A DNA stretch of 64,000 bases from Geosiphon pyriformis (GCA_016748015.1 JAAOMT010000151.1:248001-312000); one strand, 5' to 3'. Shown: positions 34,861 through 46,920, numbered from the stretch's first letter. Numbers and translations are program-made. The notes: generated by a model from the letters alone, not told the origin.

Positions 34861-35479
34861 TGTACATGGTGGTAATTGGTTTTTCTTCCAGTACAGCTCT
34901 ACTAAATAATGGTATGTTTGACAGTTCCTCAAGTTTGAATGGAAAAATGGCGTCCAGTGATTTGTCATTGGTGACTGTTGCTGGCAGAATATTGCTGGTA
35001 TGTGTTTGTTATTTTTGGGTGGGTTCCTGGTTGCTGGGTGAGGCATCTTCTGGGGTAATCAGGAGACTTAAATAGTTCTAAAAATTCGGGTTTTGGGGAT
35101 TCCTGGCATCTGAATTCTGTTGACGAGATCCTGTTTGACTGAAGGGGCTGGAGATCAGCTGATAAACTACTATCGACAATCTCCAGTTTTGCTGCATAAT
35201 TTTCGGTCTTTGGACTCTGCTGGCTGGTAAGTTTTGTGGTGGAGTTTGAATCATTTGGGGTTGATAGATTGTTGGCAGTTGTGGTTGATACATTACCTGT
35301 GGCTGTGGCTGATAAATTGGGGCCATTGGTTGATAAATTGGCACTTGATATACTGGTGGTTGATAAATTAATTGCTGCATTATTGGCAAGTAAGTAGTTT
35401 GATATTGTGTTGAGTTTGATTGATAATTCAGAGTTGAGAACCAGCGATCAGAGTTTCGATATTGATTTCCCGATTATTG

Positions 35480-37237
35480 GTTATTTAAACGCTAGTGGCA
35501 GTTAACTTGAATATGTCCTTGTTTACCACAATAGTGGCAGATATGCATTTCCTGTTGCCATTGTTGATTGGTTGATGAAGATAAACATAGTTGATTTTGG
35601 CCACAAGTAGAGTTTCCTTGATTATTGCGTCATTGTGGAGGCTGATAAATGGCATGATTGTCAGCTAAGTATCCTTCTAATCTCTTATTAATTGTTTCAC
35701 TGAACTTCTCCAATTTGGAATCCAATTCAGATGATCTGTTCATTACTAGATTAATGGCTTGGGCATGGTTGGCCTCTGACTCAGCGAATTCAAAATCTTT
35801 GGCACATGTGACTGTGTCTTGAAGTGTGCCTGAATGCAACAGATGTACATGTTGCAGAATGCTGCTGCGCAGGCCACAGATAAACTGGTTGAGAATCTGT
35901 GGTGCTGTGAAGTAGTTGGCGTTAATTGCTTGAATTTGGTGCAGATTTCGATGGAAGCATCCCAGGTAAGTGGTGACTGCTTCAGTTTCTCCTTGTTTCA
36001 TGGTAGTGAATATGTTGATTAGGCAATTGATGCTGTTATTGTTGCTGAAGTATCTTAGGAATTCCACTTTGAAGACATCGAAATCTTGTGGTTTATTAAT
36101 TAAGCTCTGATACCATGAATTGGCAGTATCCTTGAGAAAGTAGGAAATGGCTTGCATTGCTTAGGCGTCATTCCATCCATTGGCTGTGATGGTCTTTTCT
36201 ACATTATTCAGCCATACTTGAGCATCGTCCTCTTCACTGGTAAAGTTGTCAAGTTTTGCAATTGGTGCATAGGCCATTGAATCTAAGTTGAGTGGTTGTG
36301 GTGGCTGTTGCTGGAATTGTTGAAGAGGTAATGGTTGTTGGGGTGGTACTTGAGATGGTTGAATTGGCTCACCAATAGGCTCAATTGGTGGTTGATTGAT
36401 AATAATAACTGGAAGTAAGTTTTGCTAATAAATTAACTCGGGGTTTTGATTTCTTTGATTTGGTGGGATTCGAATATTTGGAGTTTCGATTTCCAAATTT
36501 TCTAAATGTTGCTAAGTTTGAATGTTCAGGTTTTCTAGGATCAGGTTTTGGTAATTAAATTCCTGATCTTTGTCTTCTTCTTTTTCTGATTCAGTAATTT
36601 CCCAGGGACTGACAGTTCCGAAATCTGGCTGATGAGGCGGTAATTGAAATCCTGATGGTGTTGGTGATCTTGATTTAAATCCTTCAAAATAATTGCCGTA
36701 TGCTCCTAATAGTTTGTTTTTCTTTTGTTTACTCTGAAACATGATTCTTGCTAGCAGCGTCTTTGTACTAGTGGATGTGTCTGCTGATGCAATGTTGATG
36801 GTACTTCCAGGTGTGTGATGGTATGATGGATATATCGGAGATTTGATTCTTTGTTTCTTCTAGTTAAGAATTTGTATTCCTTTGGATGTTACTGCTGGTG
36901 TTTGTAGTTTTCCTTTGCCCTTGTCCTGATAAGTAATAGGGAATGTCTTTTGTGTATATCTTTCAATTTCTTGGTTGATTTCTCTGATGATGAGTGCAAA
37001 GCTGTGATTTCTTGATAAGTTGGTGTGTTGGATTAGTTCCGAATAGAAATTTTCTCTTGCTGATTCAATGTTAACTGGTCTTCCTAGAAAATCAGTGATT
37101 CTTTCATTGACGTAGAAGTTAAAAGCTGATTTTGCTGAGTAATGGTTGTTGTTTAGGCCTAACTGCTGGCTGTACTGTTGAAATAAAGATTTCATGAATC
37201 CTAAATGGTTTGTCCCTATTATTTCTGATTCTGCCAC
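35480..37237 (-). pseudogene. Gypsy-2 gag
   Basis: ATG at 37235-37237, 45 bases inside the primer-binding site, as in Gypsy-1. The same frame carries an N-terminal helical part, a Pro/Gln-rich linker, the gag core AISYFLKDTANSWYQSL...FDVFKVEFLRYFSNN and ending with the CX2CX4HX4C knuckle CHYCGKQGHIQVNC at 35498-35539. Stops at about 36860, 36510, 36425 and 36160. Downstream is a long stretch with repeated IYQP/VYQP motifs (35078-35389), then protease. Confidence 0.85.
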
Positions 37238-37281
37238 TTTTGGTTTGGTGTTGTCGGTACTGGTTCTCTGTAGGATTATAC

Positions 37282-37299
37282 CTTATAGGGAGTACCAAA
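37282..37299 (-). other. Gypsy-2 primer-binding site
   Basis: Minus strand reads TTTGGTACTCCCTATAAG immediately after the 5' LTR, sharing TTTGGT.CTC with Gypsy-1. This suggests the same tRNA or a related priming scheme. Confidence 0.6.
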
Positions 37300-38175
37300 T
37301 GTTACAGGTGATTATTTCTGCTGTTAAATTAAATAACAAATCCATAACTTGGTGCTCAAAAGCTACTTCTGTTGATGATGTCCTATAAGTATTATATCGG
37401 AAGGTTTTGTATCTGAAGGTTTTGATGGAGTCTTTTGTATAATGGACAGAGATTCAATAGTGTCGATAGTAGATGTATCTTTCCAAGAGTTTTCCCAATT
37501 TCTTTCTCAGCGTGATGGCTGGATTTAGTTTGGTAGTCGTGCCCTTCTGGTAAGCTATCCGATAATATATAAAATCCTACCCTTATTTCTGGGTCTTTTA
37601 CCAGGTTATTCTTGACATTAATAACTCAATACTTAATCTCTTAATCAATTAGTATACAACAACAAAATTAAAGAAAAAAATAAAATAAAATAAAATAAAG
37701 AAAATAAAATAAGAAAATAGAGAAAATAAGCCAAGGCAATTTGGTACATTAATATCTTGCCAATAGCCATGATCAAGAGCTATTGTTCCAGCGTGGTTAA
37801 GTATTAATTACTATCAACATGAAGTGTTGATAGTGAAGAGTGGTTTTGAAATATGAAATATTTATTTATTTGATGATTTGTGTTTCTGGGCTAAGGATTC
37901 TGTCATATTAATTCTGTCTTTTTTGTTTCTAACACTATTGCTATATATACATAATTGAGATTCTTCAATTCCTCGATTCTTCATGACAGGAATCTTGTAA
38001 TTCCTATGAGAGGAATCCTGCAATTCTGGAATCCTGCAATTCTTTGTCAGGAAATCCTAAAATTTCTGGAATCTTGCAATTCCTGAGAGGAATCCTGAAA
38101 TTCCACATTTACTATGCCTACTTCTGATTGGCTAATAATCATGCTAATATATTTCCTATATTTCTATGAGTAACA
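37300..38175 (-). repeat. Gypsy-2 5' LTR
   Basis: 876 bp copy of 28027-28920 with the same termini; the transcription start region (U3) is at the 38175 end. Confidence 0.94.
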
Positions 38176-38179
38176 CTGT

Positions 38180-39206
38180 ATTATATTCGAATCTAACTTT
38201 TCTAGTTGAAATAGATAAAAAGTTTCTTATAGCTGATAGTCTTGTTGTTTTGGGTAATGTTTGTTATTTTATTTATGATGTTTATCATACTGTAAGCCAA
38301 GCTTTATGAGAAGTGAACCCTAGTGCAAATATTTTAGACAGCTTAATTATTTGGTTTATAGATTGGAAGTGTACTGCCTCTATTTGGCATTCAGATTTTT
38401 ACATGTTGGCAGGTTTTACTAATAGAAAGTCAGTCATTCTGCATACTTATCTGATAAAAACTGTTCACAGAAAATTGCTGGTGGCTATTTATAAGAGATT
38501 ATACAACAATGACTACCCAAATATTTTGTGTTTAATGTGTAGTAATATTGAGTTTTCTGACCATGTTTTTACTTGCTCTGTAAATGCTTTAATGCATTCT
38601 AAGATTGTTTTCAGTCATATTGATTTGTGAATATCTTTGGCAGAAAATTGCATTTCAGCTTTGTCTTTAGTGTTGTATATTCTTTCACAAGCCTCTGATG
38701 TTAGTGTATATGCTGTATTATGTAAAAATTTTGTTTTCAAAGATTGGATTAAAAAAGCCATTTCTATTTTTAATAATAGGAAGAGAGCTGTATTAGTTGT
38801 GATTGATTTTGTTTGTCATTTGGCTGATAATTATTAAAGTAGATCATGGTTGCTGAAAGCTAAATTTAGAGTTGACATAGAGAAAAGTGGCTTGGTTTGT
38901 AATACAGATAGGATTTTTGCTTTATTGCATGGTCTGCCTAGCTGACTGTCCAAAAGAGTGGTTCATTTGCTTAGTATTGTTGAATTTTTTGTTGTTAACT
39001 TTGGTTTGCAGAGACATTAATTGTTTTTTTCTGGCTTGGACATTGGTAATAGAGTTATTGTGAATATGTAGTACTGTCTTAATAGGCCCAAGTAGCTGGT
39101 CACATGTAAAAAGCACATGAGCTATGTTTAGTTTGATTTATTTTGCTTTGTTTCTGTATGCTAAATAGTAATTAGACTGCACTCGTTAATAAATTAAAAA
39201 AAAAAA
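38180..39206 (+). pseudogene. LINE-B, 3' part of ORF2 and 3' UTR
   Basis: Resumes ORF2 after Gypsy-2. Visible are DWKCTASIWHSDFYML, the CX2CX7HX3C knuckle CLMCSNIEFSDHVFTC near 38520-38570, and FKDWIKKAISIFNN. ORF2 ends near 39070. The 3' UTR carries the hairpin CATGT-AAAAAGC-ACATG (39103-39119), then GCACTCGTTAATAAATT and an A-rich tail. Confidence 0.85.
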
Positions 39207-39903
39207 ACAAGAACATAATTTTATTAATCATTTATTTAAAATTTATCTTCATATAAGAACAAATATTATATGCAAAATATTAATTAGTAATTAGAAAAAA
39301 AGTTAGAATGTATTAAATTAATTTATATTGAACTTACTCTTTTTGATTTAGTTTGTTTTTATATACAGTCACTTAATCTCTATTGTATTCTAATTTAGGT
39401 TTGTTAAATCCAAATTTAATATTATTATTATAGACATATTTTTTAATAGACTTGCTAAATTATTACAATATCAAAATTTTTATTCAAAAAAACAAAAATA
39501 AGCAGCAGTTAATAATGTTTTTCATAAAAAAATTTGTCAATATTTTAAAAATTACTATAATACAAAATATAATAATATTATAACTTATTTTAATTATAAA
39601 TATTCAGAACTTTATATTTTTTATTTAATTGTTTTTAAGATAATTAAAAAGCAGATAAAATAATTGAATATTAAAATTAATAAAATCTTAAAAAAATTTA
39701 TTTAATACAAAAGCATTAAATTTTCATTATTAAACCAAGTTTTAAGTTATTAAATAAAATAAGTAATTATAATTATTATTAAATTCAATAATGAACTAAT
39801 TAAAAAAAAGGAAAAAATTTGCCAAATTTGATATACATAAAAATAAAATACAATTTTCAAATAGATAAATTCAAAAATTCAAAAAACAAAACCAGTTACA
39901 TAT

Positions 39904-40750
39904 TATTATTCATAAAAATAGAAATTATAATAAGTAAAAAAAATAGCCAATAAGAAAAAAGTGTAGTAAAAAAAAGAATTCCAGAATTTTTTTGGAAAAT
40001 TTGCAGAATTTCAGAATTTTAAAATTTCTGTCAAAAAAAATTGAAGAATTTTAAAAATTTCATATAACATGAATTATATATATATAACAAAAGTATTAGA
40101 AACAAAAAAAGTAATTAAAAATTGTAGAATAGTAATTAACAATAAGTAATTATTCAATATTTCTCTTTTCAAAAGATAGTTTTTTATAACTTAAAATAAA
40201 ATTATATTTATATTAATAAAAACATCTATTATTATTCAAACTTATGTTTTTATTATTTAATTAAGAAATATTAATCAATTCTACACTATTAATAATTTAT
40301 GTTAATAAAATTTAATACTTAATTATATTAAATTAATAGTTTTTAATTATGGTTATTAATGAGATATTAATTTTTTTTTTTTTTTTTTTATTTTTTTTTA
40401 TTTTTTTTTATTTTTTTTATTTTGTTTCTTGTTATTATTAATTTATTAAAAAATTAAACACTAAATAATTAACATCAAGAATAGTCTGGTAAAAAACCCA
40501 TAAAACAAGAATAAAATAACTTAAGAATAACTTATTAGAAGAGCATAACTGCTAAAATAAACCAGTCATTATGCTAAAGAAAAAAATTCACAAAAAAAAA
40601 CCATTAATTAAATCTTTGTTTATTATACAAAAGACTTAACCAAAATTTTTAAATTCCAAAATTTTTAGAAATTAATATTATTAACAGCTATAGAACACTA
40701 AATTATAGATTTGTTATTTGTTTTAACATTCCAAATAATAATCTGTAATA
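39904..40750 (+). repeat. Family-2 solo LTR, full length, AT-decayed
   Basis: Aligns end to end with the reverse complement of the Gypsy-2 LTR, from TATTATTCAT (for TGTTACTCAT) to CTGTAATA (for TTGTAACA). Flanking tetramers ATAT and ATGT differ by one transition, again a 4-bp duplication. No primer-binding site follows, so it is a solo LTR left by recombination. A poly(T)-rich run (T8-18 interrupted by A) at 40371-40435 replaces the A/G-rich tract of the parent. Confidence 0.75.
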
Positions 40751-42151
40751 ATGTTTACTAATTTTATAATAAAACAGAAAGTATACTAATTAAAAGTTTA
40801 TTAGAAAAACAAAAAAATCAAAACTATTATATTTAAATTTAATTTTGTTGATATATATAATACTAATAAAACAAAATTATTTTTTTGTATGAGACCAAAT
40901 TAAACATTTGTAAAATATTGAAATACAAAAAAAATTAATATATTATATTTACTAATTATTAATATTATATATTATTATTATATTAAATTAATTGGGTTTT
41001 TTATAAGATAAATTTCAAATTACAATTTTTTTTGCTATAAATTTAACTAAATTTAACTAAATTTCACAAATTGCAATTTTTAGTAATTGGATATACAAAA
41101 AATTCAAGATATTTTAAAAGAATTAATATTTTTAACTTATTTGTAATTTACAAATTTAATTCTAAAATATAAATATACTTAAATATATGGAAAACATGAC
41201 TCAAATATATAAACAAAGACTTTTAAATTCAAAATTAACATATATTATTTTTGGTTAATAATACAACTTTTTATTATACTCAAATCAGAGAAGATTTATT
41301 TCAATTAATCAATATTATTTTGCACTATTTTTTTCTAAATATTATATTATATTTTTAATTAATAAATGTTAGCATTATTGAATATTTTAAAAATAAATAT
41401 AAATACTTATATTATTAATATTTTTTACATCAATTTGAACAAAAAATTAATATTGAACAGTATAATAATAAAATATATATAGTATTATTATTATTATATA
41501 TTATATAATTTTATTTATTTTTTAAAAATAAATTAAACATAAAATAAGTAATTAATTATGTTGTTTAATTATAATTTCAGATAATATCTGTTATAATTTA
41601 AATTTGTTGACAAAAGATAAATATTTTTTTCTATAATCAAGAATTAAAAATTCAAAAATTCAAAACATTAATTATTATAGATATATTTAACAATTTATTA
41701 TTAAATACATAACAATAGATCAAAATCTCGAAAATTATACTATAACAATTAATAAATTATTGGCAAATAAAAATATTCTTAATAATAATAAAATTGTAAA
41801 TATGATTTTAACTAATACTTAAATTAAAACCAATATAATTAATGATTCAGAAAAAAAATTAAAAAAATTTTTATTTACTATAATTACAATTACAAAAACA
41901 CATAAAGCATTAAAAAAAAGTAATTAAATTTAAAGAACAATTAACAAAAAAAAATTTTAGTATAGAAAACCAAAATTTACTTAAAAAAAATTACATAAAT
42001 ATGAAAAAATTCTAAAAATTCTAAAAAACAGATAATAATTAATCAATATTTTAATAATAATTATTATTATTATAAAACTCTATAATAGAATACCTCTAAA
42101 ATAAAACATAATTTGCATGTTCTAACTGTGTTTTTTTATAGAGATCTGACT
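40751..42151. other. AT-rich sequence, no gene seen
   Basis: Contains only short ORFs and A/T runs. It may be the interior of the suggested pogo-like element, but I cannot read any protein in it. Confidence 0.4.
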
Positions 42152-42344
42152 GTATATTATAATAATATTAAAAAAAAACATCCAATTTAGTTAAAATTTA
42201 ATTTACCTAATAATTTAAAACTTTTAAGCCATTAATCTATTATCCAAATTAACTTATTATTTAAACAAAAAAAAATTACATGAATTATAATTACTATTAT
42301 TAAACTTACTTACTTTACTTATATTACTTTTTTTTCAAAAGCAA

Positions 42345-42730
42345 CAGATGTTAAAAACATAAATCTATGAATTTAATCATATTAGAACAATAGCTCTTAA
42401 TTATGATTATTGAAAAGATATTAACTTTTTTTTTTACTTTATTTTCTTTTCTTTTTTTTATTGTTGTTGTTTTTTGTTAAATTAATTGATTAAAGAATAA
42501 GTGCTGAGATTATGATGTCAAGAATAGCCTGGTAAAAGATGCAAAACTAAAGTATATAATTAACTTATCAAAAGTTGAATAGCTTATCAAAAGGGTGATG
42601 AACACCAGAATAAACTGGTTACCATGCTGAGAAAGTAAGACACCAAGTGTCAGTATTGAAACTCTGTTCTTTATACAAAGAACTCAACTGCGAAAACCTT
42701 TAGATTCACCAAAACCTTCAATATACTCAC
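42345..42730 (+). repeat. Family-2 LTR remnant upstream of trpD
   Basis: Matches the central and 3' part of the reversed Gypsy-2 LTR: ACAATAGCTCTTAATTATGA, TGATGTCAAGAATAGCCTGG, CATGCTGAGAAAG and CTTTATACAAAGAACTC are nearly intact. It is less decayed than the copies at 1-716 and 39904-40750. Its 3' end passes straight into a LINE 3' fragment. Confidence 0.75.
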
Positions 42731-42820
42731 CTTGACTGGGCTCGTGTCTGGTCACATGTAAAAAGCGCGTGAGTCACATCTAATTTAGGACATTTTATGT
42801 CGTATTGTATTAAATAATTA
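42731..42820 (+). repeat. LINE 3' UTR fragment, about 50 bp upstream of trpD
   Basis: CTGGTCACATGTAAAAAGCGCGTGAG is the conserved 3' UTR of the LINEs here, including the hairpin CATGT-AAAAAGC-GCGTG (42755-42771), and it continues TTTATGTCGTATTGT as LINE-C does. It is a 5'-truncated or rearranged LINE end. Confidence 0.75.
42755..42771 (+). other. LINE 3' hairpin in the trpD upstream region
   Basis: Five-pair stem CATGT/GCGTG with two G-T pairs and a 7-base loop, identical in plan to those at 39103-39119, 53634-53650 and 54003-54019. Exactly 100 bases before the trpD start codon. Confidence 0.5.
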
Positions 42821-42870
42821 TAAAATTTACATTGTCCACTAAAATACGAAAACGTTAAAGATACTTTGCA

Positions 42871-44165
42871 ATGGAACCTTCAAAGATTCAATCAATCATT
42901 AAAACCCTCGTTTTTCAGCCTAAACAATTTTCTACTGATCTTGCTCGACTTGCTATGACAGAGTTGCTGCAAGGACAGGCTACACCTGCCCAAGCGTCAG
43001 CATTTTTGATGGCTTTGAAGCTACAACAAAAAGACTCGAATGCTGAAATTGTTGCCGCTTGCGCAACATCAATGCTCGAGTTGGCCAAGAAGATTGATTT
43101 TAGTTTATATGAAGGGCTCCATGATTCTTTGTTAGACATTGTGGGTACAGGCGGTGATGGTGTTAATACTTTTAATGTCTCTACTACCTCAGGAATTGTG
43201 GCAGCTGGAGCGGGTTGTAAAGTAGCCAAGGTGAGAGAAAAAGGAATTGATGTATCGCAAGTTTTTGAATATCATGTTTGTTCTTTCTCTTAGCTCGAAT
43301 CAATTTAATTCATAGCATGGAAATAGAGCAGCATCTTCTAAAAGTGGTTCTGCTGATATACTAGAAAGTTTCGGTTGTGAAATTACTAATGTAACGCAAG
43401 AACAGGCACCTCAAATTCTCAGTGATTCAAATTTTTGTTTCTTATTTGCTCCAACTTTTCACCCATTATTGAAAAATTTGGCCGGTGTCCGACGGGAAAT
43501 CGGCGTGCCAACCATATTTAATTTGTTAGGACCTTTAATAAATCCTGCGCAGCCAAAACGATTAGTAGTTGGTGTCCATTCTAAAAATCTGGGTTTTTTG
43601 GTAGCTGAAGCATTACGATTGAGAGGGGTTATCAAAGCTATGGTCGTTCATGGGGCCATTGGCTTAGATGAGGTTCGTGGAATATTTTGGCTCTTCATTA
43701 CTCACCTACTTAAAAAAGCTGAAAATTGCTTTACTTAGATAAGTCCCGAAGGCGAAACTTTTGTAAATATTTAATCAAAGCTTTTCTTTTAACTAAAATA
43801 CTATCTTGAAATTAGTCAACGGATTAACTTTTCTTTCAACAATATAGGTTTGGGAATTATCTAACTCCAAGATCACTGAATATAAAATTTCGCCAATCGA
43901 CTTTGGCCTACCAGAATATCCAATAGCCTCTGTTAAAGGCGGATCCCCTGAAGAGAACTCGGAGCTTCTCGAGAAACTTCTCTCTAATGATTACAAAGGG
44001 CCCATCCTGGATTTCGTTCTCATGAATACAGCTGCGGGATTAGTCATAGCTGAACATGCAAAAGACTTTAAAGAAGGAGTATCATTGGCTCGTGAGAGCA
44101 TATCAAGCGGTAGGGCCAAAGCAATCCTCGAAGAATTCAAAAAAGCAACATGTAGAGATTCCTGA
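42871..44165 (+). CDS. TRP4: Anthranilate phosphoribosyltransferase (four exons)
   Basis: Joins anthranilate and PRPP to give phosphoribosylanthranilate, the second step of tryptophan synthesis; cytosolic. Exons 42871-43230, 43316-43672, 43739-43762 and 43848-44165 give 352 residues, normal for the family. Introns are 85, 66 and 85 bases, all GT-AG and phase 0. Motifs: VGTGGDGVNTFNVS (residues about 91-104, PRPP binding), KVAKHGNRAASSKSG across the first junction, NPAQPKRLVVGVH, HGAIGLDE then ISPEGETF across the second junction, and LNTAAGL-type MNTAAGLVIAEH near the end. The third exon is only 24 bases. Codon use and GC content are richer than anything around it, as expected for the one selected gene. 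The fungal gene is usually called TRP4 (trpD in bacteria). No stop or frameshift interrupts it. Confidence 0.95.
43739..43762 (+). other. 24-base micro-exon of the TRP4 gene
   Basis: Encodes ISPEGETF, needed to link LDE of exon 2 to VWEL of exon 4 in the family consensus. Bounded by TTACTTAG before and GTAAAT after. Reading through either intron gives a stop within a few codons. Confidence 0.85.
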
Positions 44166-44213
44166 TAGTTAAACCCGTTAGGTATTGCTATTGGGAAGTC
44201 ATTCGTATAATCA

Positions 44214-44219
44214 AATAAA
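44214..44219 (+). terminator. Poly(A) signal of TRP4
   Basis: AATAAA 49 bases after the stop codon. Confidence 0.5.
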
Positions 44220-44222
44220 ATT

Positions 44223-44999
44223 CATGTACAGTCTTTCTCCCAGATAATTATAACAAAGTCTGAAGTAGTTTTTCTTTAATTATATGAAAGTATAATAAAA
44301 TTTTACTTGGAAAAATATAAATTTTCTTATGAAGTATAAAATAACAATTTACAATTAAATTAATGTTAACTTTCACTAATATTTCTGCTTCAATATTATT
44401 ATTTGTTTATTGTTCAAAAACCAATTTTTTGATGAGATTTGAACAATTTACAATGTTAATATTTTTAATTTTATAAATCATTTTTTTATTATTCAATTTA
44501 TTTTTAATTTAAAAATGAAATATAGTGTAAATTTACAATTTTTGTGATTTTGATTTTTAAAATATCAAAAAAAATAAAAATTGAAATAATTTAATTATAA
44601 GATTATTATTTTTACAAAGTTTTAATTAACTATATTAAACATGTTTTATATAAAAAATCATAAACCGAAAATTTGTGACTAATTTAATAATTAATTAAAT
44701 ATAATTTAAATTATATAGTTATAATTAATTAATTAATTAATTACAACATAATACTTATTTGTTATATTTATAGTTTTATTATTAATTTTAATGTTTCAAA
44801 AATACTAAAAAAATTGTAAATATTATCATAAAAAATTGATTATTATTATTATTATTATATTAAAATTTAGATTAAAAAAAATTAAGCCAATATTAATTTA
44901 TTAAAAAATTTATATCAAAGCAAACAAAATTTTGTTTTATTTTTATTAAAAAACATTTAATATTATTTATATAATATTTATAATTAAATTAAATAAAAC
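44223..44999. other. AT-rich intergenic sequence
   Basis: No ORF or repeat family recognised. Contains short A/T palindromes near 44700-44745. Confidence 0.5.
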
Positions 45000-45480
45000 A
45001 AAACAATTAATTATTAACAGTATATTTAAATTAAACTAAATCTATTAATACTCTTATTATTAAAGCAACAAATAAAAACTTATTTGTTTTTTTGGATGAT
45101 AATTTTAATAAAAATAATATTAAACAAAATATGAATTTTAAAAAATTTTTGGAATATAATCTGATTAATGCTTTATTAGAGTTTATTTTGATTAAATTAT
45201 CTATATAAAACAACTTATAAGACTATTAATTATGTTTTTGTGTTGGTTTTATTGGCCAATATAATGGTTAATTATGGTGTTTTGAAACCATGTAATTTTT
45301 TTAATATTAATTATAAAAAAATATAATATCTGTAAAAGTAAAATTTTTTGAATATTAGATTGACATCTTTATAAAAGCAAATTAATAAGAAAAAATAAAA
45401 ATACAATATTAAAAATACTAGTATTAAGAACTAAATAAATTTTAAGAAATTGTTTTTATTAAAAATGGCTGTTTTTTTAA
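45000..45480 (+). pseudogene. LINE-H fragment, endonuclease domain (decayed)
   Basis: The frame TKSINTLIIKATNKNLFVFL then DDNFNKNNIKQNMNFKKFLE aligns with VNSLIVKAVNMSLFVVLGGN of LINE-B and its continuation. Downstream the SL/ISAVVNRDV-like region and KDCWKFKIKNADEKKW survive as worn words to about 45480. Ends of the fragment are uncertain. Confidence 0.6.
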
Positions 45481-45544
45481 GTAGTTTTACTAATATTGCT
45501 TATATTAATATTAATATTTTTATTTTTTATTTTTTTTATTTTTT

Positions 45545-45960
45545 AGTAAATAAATCTAAATATTATTTAGCATAATACATCAAATTAAGTAATTTAAACT
45601 AAATACAAATCATGTGCTTTTTATATATAACTAGATATTTAGACCAATTAAAACAATATTACAAATCTATCTTAACAGAAATATTACAATTAATTCCAAA
45701 AAAAAAAGCACAAAATCTATACAAACCAAAACCAATATTATATATTTTTACAATCTTAAGCAACCTAATAACACTATTAGAAAGCAAAAACTTCAAACCA
45801 TAAATTATTGAAGACACAAAACCATCACAAAAAACCAGACTAGTTTTTGTAAAACTGCTTTATATTTAGATTTTATTAACTATATTTTTTCATAATAAAT
45901 AGCTTTAAAACTATTATTATAAAAGTGTTTTTATTTAGAGATTATACTATAATTAATTTC
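45545..45960 (-). pseudogene. LINE-F fragment, ORF2 C-terminus and 3' UTR (decayed)
   Basis: Minus-strand peptide LLSNSVIRLLKIVKIYNIGF aligns with LPLSAGTVCLIGVLDSLNVGF of LINE-A, and the 3' UTR CTAGTTATATATAAAAAGCA matches LINE-C's CTAGTCATATATAAAAAAAG. The 3' end (45545) points left. It is 5'-truncated. Confidence 0.6.
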
Positions 45961-46920
45961 TTATATAACTTTAGATTAAATAATAATACAAAAAATTATC
46001 TAGTTTTAATATATAAATAAATATATTAATCTTAATAAGTGCTGTTCTTAATTTATATTAGATTTCTATTTAATAGATTACTATTATTTTTTTCTTATTT
46101 TAAGACTTGAAAATTAGCTTAGTGAGTTTTTTTTAACTCTTAACAAGTATTAAATAATTTTTTTAATAAGTATTCTTTTATTTGATTTAATATATTATAT
46201 AATATTTTTGTTAAAATTATTGTTAATAGCTGCTATTATGCTAATTTCCTAAAGAGAATTTCTGTTGTATTTTTATATTTCTATTTGTGTTTTTTCTTAA
46301 GACTTTCATAAAAATACTTTTTTTATTTTGCACTAATATCAAATATCTGTATTTTTTTATTTGTAGTAAAGCAGTATTTTATTATTATAAATTTAAAAAA
46401 AATTAAATAAAAAAAAGTAAAATTTAATAAAATTAGTATTTAAAAATAATTTTGATTAAAGATTATTTTTCTAAAACATAAAAAAATTGGTTTGAATTTT
46501 TAAGTCAATTATTAATTTTGGCCAAAATATTATTATAAGTATATTTTATGTAATTGCATGTAATTAATATTTTTTTAATATGTTCTTAATTTTGTTAAGT
46601 TTAAATTTTATCTGTACTTTGTTGTTGTGTTGAGTATTTTATTGTTTTTATTAATAAAAAATAACAACAGAAATTTGGCAGTTCTCTTTAAAGCTTAAAT
46701 TATAAAAGAAGAAAATCTCTAATTTTACTGATCTTAATATTAGTAAATATTATAATATAAAGTTAAAAAACACACTTTTCAGCTTTTTTTATAATTATAA
46801 TTTAATTTAAAAATTTTTTTGTCTAATTAACTTTTTATCTGTTTATTTGTCTTAGTTAGAAAGTTATTATATATATATATATTTTAAGTTATATATAATT
46901 ATATCTATAAAAAAGTACAA
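45961..46920. other. AT-rich stretch upstream of LINE-A
   Basis: No gene or repeat recognised. ATATCTAT at about 46901 recurs after LINE-A at about 53738 and may be part of its target duplication. Confidence 0.4.

Larger units (their letters stand above)
28027..38175 (-). mobile_element. Gypsy-2: full-length Ty3/gypsy element with dUTPase and third ORF, nested in LINE-B
   Basis: LTRs at 28027-28920 and 37300-38175 start TGTTAC and end GTAACA. A perfect 4-bp duplication CTGT flanks it (28023-28026 and 38176-38179). Domain order on the minus strand is the same as in Gypsy-1. gag and protease share one frame; the cysteine-rich domain through RNase H are in another, and integrase returns to the first, so two compensating indels (or one programmed shift and one indel) are present. 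Many in-frame stops make the copy inactive. The two LTRs differ at many sites, so the insertion is not recent. Confidence 0.94.
39366..42152. mobile_element. Possible decayed pogo/Tc1-like DNA transposon, split by a solo LTR
   Basis: Left end TA-CAGTCACTTAATCTCTAT (39366) and right end, reverse-complemented, TA-CAGTCAGATCTCTATAAA (42152) look like short terminal inverted repeats next to TA dinucleotides, the target of this superfamily. Without the solo LTR the interval is about 1.9 kb. No transposase is readable in the AT-decayed interior. The match is short and could be chance. Confidence 0.35.

Noticed and set aside
40371-40435. Poly(T) run as a retroposon tail
   Set aside because: It lies within the solo LTR at the place of a natural A/G-rich tract (ATTTTCTTATTTTATTT in the parent), so it is decay of that tract.
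45612-45803. Small ORF of 63 codons
   Set aside because: Antisense to the LINE-F ORF2 C-terminus.
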